Source of the DNA: Parabacteroides faecalis
GTDB lineage: Bacteria; Bacteroidota; Bacteroidia; Bacteroidales; Tannerellaceae
Assembly: GCF_022809355.1 (NCBI RefSeq)
Contig: NZ_JAKZMM010000003.1
Coordinates: 62,001-126,000, forward strand
Length of the DNA stretch: 64,000 nucleotides
Direction: 5' to 3'
Below the pieces are notes generated by a model. It worked only from the letters and a program-made list of their open reading frames with translations, had not been told where the DNA came from and made no database searches. Shown here one piece after another: positions 57,331-64,000 of the stretch (position 1 is the stretch's first letter; every line of letters starts with the position of its first letter). The position numbers and the translations under genes were made by a program.

Positions 57331-58301
57331 AACGGGTTTTGTTGCATTAATTGATAAGCCATTTCAGAAGCACGTTCGGCAACAGCCATCGCTTCTTCTA
57401 TTTTGGACGTTTTTTTTGTCGTTCGCGGCGCGGAACATTTGTTTTCTATCATAGCAGCTTTTGCGCCGGTCAGGATTTGCAAATCGGTTTCCCAATTGTT
57501 ATATCGCCACCAGCCAAAAAGTCCGGACTGGTAATCTTTTTTTGTCTGAATAGTATTTTCGCTGGATCGCAAAATAACGTAATCATCGAAGCATTTCATA
57601 ATTTGATAAGCGTTATTGAGTATCAAAATACCTTTTCCGCTATATCGAACCAGTGTAGCGCACCAATCTTCATCATTCAGCATTTCCATCTTCCACTGAT
57701 CCCATTCGGCTTTTAGTGCTCGAATTTTTTCGCTCTCGCGCGCGATGTGTGTGTGATTATTTATACTTTCATTTTCTTTATTATTCTCTGCTATACTTTT
57801 ATTTTCTATACTTTGTGCACTTTTCACTGTGCAAACGGGGGTTTGCACGGTGGTAACCGGGGTTTTCTCTGTGCAAACCGGGGTTTTCACGGTGGAAACC
57901 CTTGCTTTGATTTCAGGAAGAGGAATCAATAAATATTGTTTCTCCAGTTTCTTTTCATTCAAATAACGCCCTTTTGCTGTCAGATATCGTTCTTGGATGG
58001 ATTTAGAGGTTAATATATTCTGTTTCCACATCTCGGCATCAAATAAGTTAATTTCTACCATGTAGTCTAACATGGCTTTTATTTCCGTATCTTCTGTCTC
58101 CAATTGATCGGCCAAGTCAAATAAATAGTCCTGGCCGATTTGTATGTAATATGAATTTTCGTAGATGTTGCATAGCAGACTGAAGTATAGGATGGCTCCA
58201 GAAAATTCATATTTTTTCATCAATCTCCTGATTTTCATGTTTTTCAGGACATTAGTATCCATTGGGAAGTAATCTAATCCCAATTTTATAGGTCTCGCCA
58301 T
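57327..58301 (-). CDS. DUF4373 (Lin1244/Lin1753-like) protein
   Basis: 324 residues from ATG 58301 (MARPIKLGLDYFPMDTNVL...). The N-domain is the Lin1244/Lin1753 type found in phage replication-organiser-like proteins. A middle low-complexity segment of repeated TPVCT-type heptads (about residues 134-160) is encoded by a 21-bp tandem palindrome array. The C-terminal part is helical. Probable origin in a phage or mobile replication module; now widespread in Bacteroidales chromosomes. A longer frame upstream is not needed. Confidence 0.75.
   Translation of the reverse strand: MARPIKLGLDYFPMDTNVLKNMKIRRLMKKYEFSGAILYFSLLCNIYENSYYIQIGQDYLFDLADQLETEDTEIKAMLDYMVEINLFDAEMWKQNILTSKSIQERYLTAKGRYLNEKKLEKQYLLIPLPEIKARVSTVKTPVCTEKTPVTTVQTPVCTVKSAQSIENKSIAENNKENESINNHTHIARESEKIRALKAEWDQWKMEMLNDEDWCATLVRYSGKGILILNNAYQIMKCFDDYVILRSSENTIQTKKDYQSGLFGWWRYNNWETDLQILTGAKAAMIENKCSAPRTTKKTSKIEEAMAVAERASEMAYQLMQQNPL
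57829..57900. repeat. In-frame tandem near-palindromes, 21-bp period, inside the DUF4373 gene
   Basis: Units start at 57829, 57850, 57871 and 57892, exactly 21 bases (7 codons) apart. The first is GTGCAAAC-GGGG-GTTTGCAC, a perfect palindrome with a 4-base centre; later ones alternate GTGGTAACC, GTGCAAACC and GTGGAAACC. Reading frame is kept. Confidence 0.82.
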
Positions 58302-58509
58302 TTTTTTGTTTTTTTGTTTGTTTATTAATTTGTTATTATTCGTTCTTTTCTCTTGAAAGAAAAGAACCAAAAGTTCAAGGCTGCGTCTGCTGAGCTACTC
58401 CGTCACTTCGTTACGCTGTGCGCGTCGCAAACTCGCTTCGCTCAGACAGCGACGCTCCGGCCACTCCACTTCGTTCCTCCGCTTAACGCTCACCAGAACG
58501 AGGCCCCAA
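58302..58509. other. Repeat-rich leader of the DUF4373 gene
   Basis: Contains alternating short palindromes (e.g. CTACTCCGTCACTTCGTTACG, with TCGCTTCGCTCAGACAGCGA) that are likely a dispersed repeat. No gene is convincing on either strand. Confidence 0.45.
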
Positions 58510-58760
58510 AAATTGATAATTGATAATTGAGAATTGAAAATTTCTTCAATGAGGGATTGAAAATTCATAATAGGGGCGACTGTAGAGGCGTAGCGTTGCT
58601 GCGCCTCAAAACGGCATTATACAAACGAATGGCAATCAATATAATAACGAATAATATTATTATGTTTTTCGCCTGTTTTTCCTGTTGCGTTTGGTATGAG
58701 GCGCAGCAGCGCTACGCCTCTACAGTCATTTTCAATTGTCAATTCTCAATTTTCAATTGT
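58510..58760. mobile_element. MITE-like inverted-repeat element
   Basis: Left arm: AATTGATAATTGAGAATTG-type DNA (58510-58541), then ACTGTAGAGGCG and the palindrome at 58582-58607. Right arm mirrors it: palindrome 58698-58723, CTACAGTCATTTT and TCAATTGTCAATTCTCAATT to 58760. No transposase is encoded. A half copy (GCGCCTCTACAGTCATT) follows at 58764. It looks like a small non-autonomous element or paired REP units. Confidence 0.65.
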
Positions 58761-58888
58761 TTTGCGCCTCTACAGTCATTTTCCTATTTCCGATTTTCGC
58801 TTCACACGCCGTCATTACACATGGGTACATCCAAGGGTAAATCATATTCGTTTTTATAATGCGATTAATTATTTGTTGTTGTTTGATG

Positions 58889-58940
58889 CAAAGGTAAAAC
58901 GCCTGGTTTTGGCAATGTGGATAAATGAGGATAAACGAGG
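58889..58940 (-). promoter_or_regulatory. Promoter with 10-bp repeats, like that of the HU gene
   Basis: Minus-strand -7 box TACCTTTG (+ CAAAGGTA, 58889-58896), then 17 bases upstream the units AATGTGGATA, AATGAGGATA and AACGAGGTTG from 58914, 10 bases apart. Layout and sequence match the HU-gene promoter at 48168-48270. It would transcribe leftward toward the DUF4373 gene through the MITE. The rest, up to 59140, holds nothing I can name. Confidence 0.55.
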
Positions 58941-59146
58941 TTGAAATCCGGCGGGATTCATTCTCAATTTTCTGCCTATCTTTTCTCAAAAACACGCCGG
59001 CTTTTACCTAAAAGACGCCGGAAAATGATCAAAAGACGCCGGACATTTGGAGAATATATATGAAATAAATCAAAAAGATGACTTGCCTTTGTATAAGTAA
59101 TATTTTGTTTGGTATGTATGTAATAGTGATGGACTAAATGTTAAAG

Positions 59147-59168
59147 AAGGTGTGCTTTTGGGCACACC
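59147..59168 (-). terminator. Hairpin after the M24 peptidase gene
   Basis: GGTGTGC (59149-59155) pairs with GCACACC (59162-59168); on the minus strand CTTCTTTAAC follows. Modest terminator. Confidence 0.55.
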
Positions 59169-59179
59169 CTCTTGGGTTA

Positions 59180-60556
59180 TTAGCAATGTTCTTTCTCTAC
59201 ATCTTCGGCGTGCAATGGGATCTTCTTGCCCAGCAGACGAGCGCCGTTTTCTGTGATCAGATAATCTTCTTCGTTGCGGATACCGCTGAAGTCCTTGTAG
59301 GTTTCCAGCTTGTCGTAGTTGAGGAACTCGGTGAATTTATTCTCGCTTCTCCAGAGATCGATCAGTTCAGGAATGAAATAAATACCCGGTTCGATGGTCA
59401 GGACGAAGCCCGGCTCCAGTTCGCGGCCCAGGCGCAGTGATTTACGTCCGAACTGTGTACTCTTCGGCTGTCCGTTGTAGCCAACGTAGACTTCACCCAG
59501 GTTTTCCATATCGTGTACGTCGAGTCCCATCATGTGGCCCAATCCGCAAGGCATAAACATGGCGTGGGCACCGGCTTTAACAGCTTCCATCGGGTCGCCT
59601 TTGGCAAAGCCCAGACTCTTCATGCCTTCCATAATTACGGCACACGATTTTTCATAGACATCGACAAACTTGATACCCGGACGCAGAGCGGCAACGGCTG
59701 CTTCGTGGGCAGCTACCTGGATGTCGTAAACATCGCGTTGGCGCTGGCTGAATTTCTTGTCGGCCGGAATGGTCGACGACATATCGCCGGCATATCCCAT
59801 TTCTGTTTCAGCACCGGCATCCAGCAGCAGCATGTCGCCCGGTTTGATCAGATGACTGTGGTCATGGTTGTGCAGTGTCTGACCGTTGACGGTAGCGATC
59901 GTTGGGAACGACAGTTCGTAATTGTGCTTGTAGGCTGTCTCAGCAACAACGGCAGCCACATCACTTTCCCGGATGCCCGGACGGACGGTACGCATGGCAG
60001 CCAGGTGCATATCGGCAGTTACCACGCAGGCCTTTTCGATTTCGGCTATTTCTTCCGCGCTCTTGTAATTACGCTGGTTGACTACGCCCAGGATGAACGG
60101 AACAGACGGCTGTTCTGCTCCCGGCATGACACCCAACCAGGCAAACAGCTTCAGCTGATGTTCAGCCCGGTAAGTCGGCAGGTAGTGGATCTGCTGTCCT
60201 TTCTGTTGCGCGTTCTTCAGATATGCTTCGATTTCCTTAAACGGACGGACTTCTTTGATGCCGGCAGCCTCGCTCTTTTCTTTCAGCGTCGGTTGAATAC
60301 CCATCCAGACGATGGCATCGATGGTCAGCTCATCACCAAAGATGATTTCGCGGTCATTATCAATATCAATGATAGCAGAAAGCCCTGCATACGGAAGTCC
60401 GAAGAAATAAAGGAAAGTAGAATCCTGGCGGAAGTGGTACGTGTTGTCTGCATAATTCATACCTGATTCGTCGTTACCCAGGAAAAGCAACAGACCGGAA
60501 CCGATGGTCTGTTTCAGTTTAGCTCGGCGAGCTATATACGTGTCTTTACTAAACAT
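59180..60556 (-). CDS. pepP: Xaa-Pro aminopeptidase (M24B)
   Basis: 458 residues from ATG 60556 (MFSKDTYIARRAKLKQTIG). An aminopeptidase-P N-domain, then the pita-bread fold with metal ligands in LLDAGAETEMGYAGD (two Asp), GLGHMMGLDVHD (His), LTIEPGIYF (Glu) and EEDYLITENG (Glu). It removes the N-terminal residue before proline. A longer frame upstream would run past the promoter box and is rejected. Confidence 0.94.
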   Translation of the reverse strand: MFSKDTYIARRAKLKQTIGSGLLLFLGNDESGMNYADNTYHFRQDSTFLYFFGLPYAGLSAIIDIDNDREIIFGDELTIDAIVWMGIQPTLKEKSEAAGIKEVRPFKEIEAYLKNAQQKGQQIHYLPTYRAEHQLKLFAWLGVMPGAEQPSVPFILGVVNQRNYKSAEEIAEIEKACVVTADMHLAAMRTVRPGIRESDVAAVVAETAYKHNYELSFPTIATVNGQTLHNHDHSHLIKPGDMLLLDAGAETEMGYAGDMSSTIPADKKFSQRQRDVYDIQVAAHEAAVAALRPGIKFVDVYEKSCAVIMEGMKSLGFAKGDPMEAVKAGAHAMFMPCGLGHMMGLDVHDMENLGEVYVGYNGQPKSTQFGRKSLRLGRELEPGFVLTIEPGIYFIPELIDLWRSENKFTEFLNYDKLETYKDFSGIRNEEDYLITENGARLLGKKIPLHAEDVEKEHC

Positions 60557-60586
60557 AGCAATATGATTTTTTTGATTTAACAGAAC

Positions 60587-60594
60587 CAAAGGTA
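60587..60594 (-). promoter_or_regulatory. Promoter -7 box of the M24 peptidase gene
   Basis: + strand CAAAGGTA, i.e. TACCTTTG on the minus strand, 31 bases before the start. The gene therefore seems to be transcribed apart from mltF. Confidence 0.55.
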
Positions 60595-60627
60595 GGAATA
60601 TTTTCAGAATATGTGTGTTAAGTAATA

Positions 60628-62019
60628 TTATTTCGCTTTTTTCTGATAATATTCGTAGCGTTTCATGATTTCGCTGACATAAGCGAATGTTTCTGAGCCG
60701 CGCAGATAACCGTGTTTGCATACCGGGTCGTTATAATATTCCGGATCATTCTTCAGGCGGATGAATTCGGCCACGTTCTTGTCCCACACCAGCGGATCTT
60801 TCCCGTACTTCTCTGCCAGTTTCTGGGCATCATAGACGTGCCCGATTCCGGCATTGTAGGCAGCCAGTGTGAATTTGATCTTCTCTTCCGGGTCTGTGAT
60901 TTCACTGAATCCCTGGCGGAAACGGCGCAGACATTCAACGCCTGTCCGGATACCGGCATCCGGGTCTTTCAGTTCGTGTGGAGATACACCTAAGCGGCGG
61001 GCCGTATTCGGCATGATGCCCATCAGTCCTTCGGCTCCTGCCCAGGAAACGACATGCGGATTGAACTTAGACTCCTGATAAGAGATGGAAGCCAGCAGGC
61101 GCCAGTCCCAGCCCAATACTTCGGCATGCTTCTTGAAGAGGTTGTCGTAGGGCGAAATATGTCCGTTCTTAACTTCCGGAATATCGAAACCTTCCGACAC
61201 CTTGCTCAGTTCGAAATAGCGTTTGGTGATGGTTCGGAAAGACTGGTTCCGCTTGGTATCGGTGGCCCACTGGTTGATAGCAGCAGCCAGTAAGGGAGCA
61301 TCTTTCCGCACGGCCCACGACGAGCGCTGCGGGAAACTGATCTTTAGCTGGATGTTGATATTCCAGTAATACGTCTTGTTCAGCCGGGCAATGTTATCAT
61401 CACTAACGGTATAGGGAATTTCTCCGTTGGAAACCATGCTGATCAGGTCTTCGTTGGATAACGAATCTTTTTCGAGGGAGATAATTTCTAGTCCTCCGCC
61501 TAATTCCTCGTTGAGGTTGTTCAGCCGTTCTTCGTATTTGGAGTTTTTCTGTACGTAAATCTTTTTCCCAATCAGTTCGGTGACGTCCTTCAGGATCGTA
61601 TCTCCTTTGTTGGCCCGTTGGACAATCACCTGGCTGGTCTGCTGTTCGTGTCCGCAGAACAGCACTTCCTGCTTGCTCTGGTTGCTGATAAAGACCGGGT
61701 AGGCGATTACATCTGCTTCGCCGGCATGCAGCATGGAAACCAGCTGGGCCGTGCTTTGGGCAATCTTGATTTCCAGCTCCAGTCCCTGCGACTGGGCGAA
61801 GTCTTCAATCAGGTCGTATTCGTATCCCATCGGCTGCATCTTGTACTGGAAATACGAAGTAGAGCTGTATAAGGTGACCGCCGTCAGCTTCCCTTTTTCT
61901 TTCAGCTGCGGCAAGTCGGCCGCAGGCGTGCATTCCTCTTCCTCCTGTTGCTTTCCGTTGCTGTGACAACCGGATAGCAGCAGTAGTAATGTGAAGAAGA
62001 GGAAGCAGAGTCTGGGCAT
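60628..62019 (-). CDS. mltF: Membrane-bound lytic transglycosylase MltF
   Basis: 463 residues. The lipobox LLSGC gives a lipoprotein at about residue 18. The first domain is a solute-binding-protein type 3 fold (about 40-270, KLTAVTLYSSTSYFQY). The second is the SLT lysozyme-like domain, with ISYQESKFNPHVVSWAG holding the catalytic Glu and AYNAGIGHV as the substrate motif. It cuts peptidoglycan to anhydro-muropeptides. It starts 3 bases after the rlmD stop, so the two are one operon. Confidence 0.94.
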   Translation of the reverse strand: MPRLCFLFFTLLLLLSGCHSNGKQQEEEECTPAADLPQLKEKGKLTAVTLYSSTSYFQYKMQPMGYEYDLIEDFAQSQGLELEIKIAQSTAQLVSMLHAGEADVIAYPVFISNQSKQEVLFCGHEQQTSQVIVQRANKGDTILKDVTELIGKKIYVQKNSKYEERLNNLNEELGGGLEIISLEKDSLSNEDLISMVSNGEIPYTVSDDNIARLNKTYYWNINIQLKISFPQRSSWAVRKDAPLLAAAINQWATDTKRNQSFRTITKRYFELSKVSEGFDIPEVKNGHISPYDNLFKKHAEVLGWDWRLLASISYQESKFNPHVVSWAGAEGLMGIMPNTARRLGVSPHELKDPDAGIRTGVECLRRFRQGFSEITDPEEKIKFTLAAYNAGIGHVYDAQKLAEKYGKDPLVWDKNVAEFIRLKNDPEYYNDPVCKHGYLRGSETFAYVSEIMKRYEYYQKKAK

Positions 62020-62022
62020 GAT

Positions 62023-63453
62023 TTATGCTTGGTTTGTTTCAGTTCTTAATTCCAACAAGACCACATTTTCCACGTGGTGAGTATGCGGGAACATATCTAC
62101 CGGCTGTACTTTCTTCACGGCATACGCTCCGTCGAGGAGACTTAAATCGCGTGCCTGAGTTGCCGGATTACAGCTGACGTAAACAATCCGTTGCGGACGG
62201 GCAAACAGAATCGTCTTGATTACATCGTCGTGCATGCCGGCACGTGGCGGATCGGTGATGATGACATCCGGACGTCCGTGTTCGTTGATGAAGTCTTGTG
62301 TCAGGATATCTTTCATGTCGCCGGCGTAGAACAGCGTATTCTTAATGTGATTGAAGGCCGAGTTGACTTTGGCATCTTCGATGGCTTCAGGCACGTATTC
62401 GATGCCGATCACTTTGCGGGCCTGGCGAGAAACGAAGTTGGCGATGGTACCGGTTCCCGTATAAAGGTCGTACACCAGTTCATTCCCCGTCAGTTGGGCG
62501 AACGAGCGGGCTACCTTGTATAAGTTGTAAGCCTGCGCACTGTTGGTCTGGTAGAAAGATTTCGGTCCCACTTTGAACTTCAGTCCTTCCATCTCTTCGA
62601 TGATATGATCTTTCCCTTTGTAAACAAGGATTTCCTGGTCGGTGATGGTATCGTTGCATTTCCCGTTGATCACGTATTGTAGTGAAGTGATTTCCGGGAA
62701 TTGCTCAGCCACGTAGGAAAGCAGCGCTTCACGGCGTTCCTTATCTTCGTGGAAGAAGACAATTACCACCATCAAGTCGCCGGTCGAAGCTGTCCGGATC
62801 ATCAGCGTACGGATGAAGCCTTCCTGATTGCGCAGGTCGAAGAAAGGATAACCCTCGTGCGTCAGGCAGTAGTCTTTAATTGCCAGGCGGATGCGGTTGG
62901 AAATATCGTCCTGCAACCAGCATTTGTGAATATCCAGTACCTTATCGAACATTCCCGGAATATGGAAACCGACACCGTTCATGCAGTCAAATGATTCGCC
63001 GGACTGCACTTGCTCTTCCGTCAGCCATTTCTTGTTAGAAAAGGTAAACTCCAGTTTGTTACGATAAAACTGCGTATGTTCAGAACCTAAGATAGGCAGG
63101 ACTTCTTCCATTTGGATTTTACCGATGCGGGTCAGGTTGTCGATGACTTGTTTCTGTTTGTAGCGTAGTTGTGCTTCGTAGGGCAGATGCTGCCATTTGC
63201 ATCCGCCGCAGACACCGAAATGTTCGCAGAAAGGTACAGCACGTTCCTCTGCATATTTGTGAAACGCAATAGCTTTCCCTTCGGCATAGCTGTGCTTTTT
63301 GCGTGTTAACTGGATATCAACTATATCACCAGGAGCGACATAAGGAACAAATACCACCATGTCGTTTACCCGAGCCAGCGCCTTTCCTTCGGCGGCCACA
63401 TCTGTAATGGTTACCCCTTCCAAGACGGGTAACGGTTTTCTTTTTCGTGCCAA
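62023..63453 (-). CDS. rlmD: 23S rRNA (uracil-5)-methyltransferase RlmD-type
   Basis: 476 residues. N-terminal TRAM domain (VLEGVTITDVAAEG). A 4Fe-4S motif CEHFGVCGGCKWQH, the AdoMet motif DLYTGTGTI, DPPRAGM, and the catalytic VSCNPATQARDL. It methylates U1939 (or U747/U1498-type targets) of 23S rRNA; RlmD and RlmCD cannot be told apart by eye. The 248-base gap upstream holds no clear gene. Confidence 0.9.
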   Translation of the reverse strand: MARKRKPLPVLEGVTITDVAAEGKALARVNDMVVFVPYVAPGDIVDIQLTRKKHSYAEGKAIAFHKYAEERAVPFCEHFGVCGGCKWQHLPYEAQLRYKQKQVIDNLTRIGKIQMEEVLPILGSEHTQFYRNKLEFTFSNKKWLTEEQVQSGESFDCMNGVGFHIPGMFDKVLDIHKCWLQDDISNRIRLAIKDYCLTHEGYPFFDLRNQEGFIRTLMIRTASTGDLMVVIVFFHEDKERREALLSYVAEQFPEITSLQYVINGKCNDTITDQEILVYKGKDHIIEEMEGLKFKVGPKSFYQTNSAQAYNLYKVARSFAQLTGNELVYDLYTGTGTIANFVSRQARKVIGIEYVPEAIEDAKVNSAFNHIKNTLFYAGDMKDILTQDFINEHGRPDVIITDPPRAGMHDDVIKTILFARPQRIVYVSCNPATQARDLSLLDGAYAVKKVQPVDMFPHTHHVENVVLLELRTETNQA

Positions 63454-63701
63454 AATATGAATGGATTAAAAATTTTCTGGTTGCAAATGTACGGAATTTG
63501 CCGGAATAAGCGAATGAAAAGCCTATGTTTCGTCTTTTTACCTCCGTTTTACACCTTCCGGGCTGCTGATTATACAATATTTCTCGGCTGATATTCTATT
63601 CGTTTCATAAAAAAACAGTAAATTCACGCCGGAAAACGAAATGGGTTCGCAGGGTCCTCAATTCTGTACTCTGCATGATATATTTACAAACTGATAATTT
63701 A

Positions 63702-64000
63702 ATGTCAAAAGTTTTAATTATTGGTGCCGGAGGTGTAGGTACCGTTGTTGCGCATAAGGTCGCAAAAAATGAGATCTTTACCGATATTATGTTGGCCAGC
63801 CGTACAAAGTCAAAATGTGATCAGATTGCGGCTGCTGTAGGCGGTAACCGTATCCAGACGGCTCAGGTGGATGCGGATCGTGTAGAAGAACTGGTAGCAC
63901 TGATGCGGTCATTCCAGCCTGACATTGTGATTAATGTAGCTTTGCCTTATCAGGACCTGACCATCATGGATGCTTGTCTGGAATGTGGTGTGAATTATCT
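63702..64000 (+). CDS. Saccharopine-dehydrogenase-family protein, 3' end outside window
   Basis: First 99 residues only. LIIGAGGVGTVVAHKVA is the NAD(P)-binding Rossmann motif, and LASRTKSKCDQI the second strand that selects the cofactor. In Bacteroides the common member is carboxynorspermidine dehydrogenase of the spermidine pathway, which is my best guess; saccharopine dehydrogenase is the alternative. Start at ATG 63702, divergent from rlmD. Confidence 0.8.
   Translation, partial: MSKVLIIGAGGVGTVVAHKVAKNEIFTDIMLASRTKSKCDQIAAAVGGNRIQTAQVDADRVEELVALMRSFQPDIVINVALPYQDLTIMDACLECGVNY

Noticed and set aside
58753-58995. 80-codon minus-strand frame in the repeat region
   Set aside because: It runs through a promoter box, 10-bp repeats and a palindrome half copy; the protein is not convincing.

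Overview
The window is Bacteroidales DNA, most likely Parabacteroides or a close relative; I infer this from protein families and gene order and could not run a search. Supporting signs are the many promoters with the Bacteroidetes -7 box TAnnTTTG, a CTnDOT-type conjugative element, and families typical of this phylum (6-bladed propeller lipoprotein, PCMD protein, TonB receptor with carboxypeptidase-like domain, DUF4373).

Bases 1 to about 8929 are the end of an integrative conjugative element (ICE). It holds the tail of the tra operon (TraP primase, TraQ, lysozyme) on the + strand. An opposing minus-strand operon (PcfJ, PcfK, DUF3873 and several small unknown proteins) lies to the right, then about 1.25 kb of hairpin-rich non-coding DNA with two copies of a structured unit 204 bp apart. 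A GTACCTTTGC sequence at 8920-8929 matches the CTnDOT-type target GTANNTTTGC and probably marks the element end. Between the two convergent operons sits an AT-rich two-gene cargo: a CD-NTase and a TIR-STING effector, a compact CBASS anti-phage system.

From about 8930 to 47 kb the DNA looks like core chromosome. In order it carries thrS-infC-rpmI-rplT, a probable 6S RNA, a PAPS-making cluster (cysQ, permease, cysC, cysD, cysN) ending in a sulfotransferase, a lipoprotein, ligA, dapA, four tandem tRNA-Arg(ACG), clpB, an OmpA lipoprotein, an M1 aminopeptidase, a DbpA-like helicase, mtaD and pnp, a giant alpha-2-macroglobulin, a His-rich protein with a TonB receptor, and a divergent HxlR regulator with an ester-cyclase-like gene.

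From 47.6 to 59 kb is an accessory region. It has an HU-like protein, an operon of type III restriction-modification plus AbiH, a HEPN-like protein, an unknown AT-rich gene and a DUF4373 pair. It is rich in repeats: GAGGCGCAGC palindromes, a MITE-like inverted element, and two degenerate copies of the same gene start that bracket the defence genes. From 59 kb on, ordinary housekeeping genes return: an M24 peptidase, MltF, an RlmD-type methyltransferase and a partial saccharopine-dehydrogenase-family gene.

A recurring oddity is short arrays of tandem near-palindromes with exact 21, 22 or 23 bp periods. Each array has a different sequence, and one lies in frame inside a gene.
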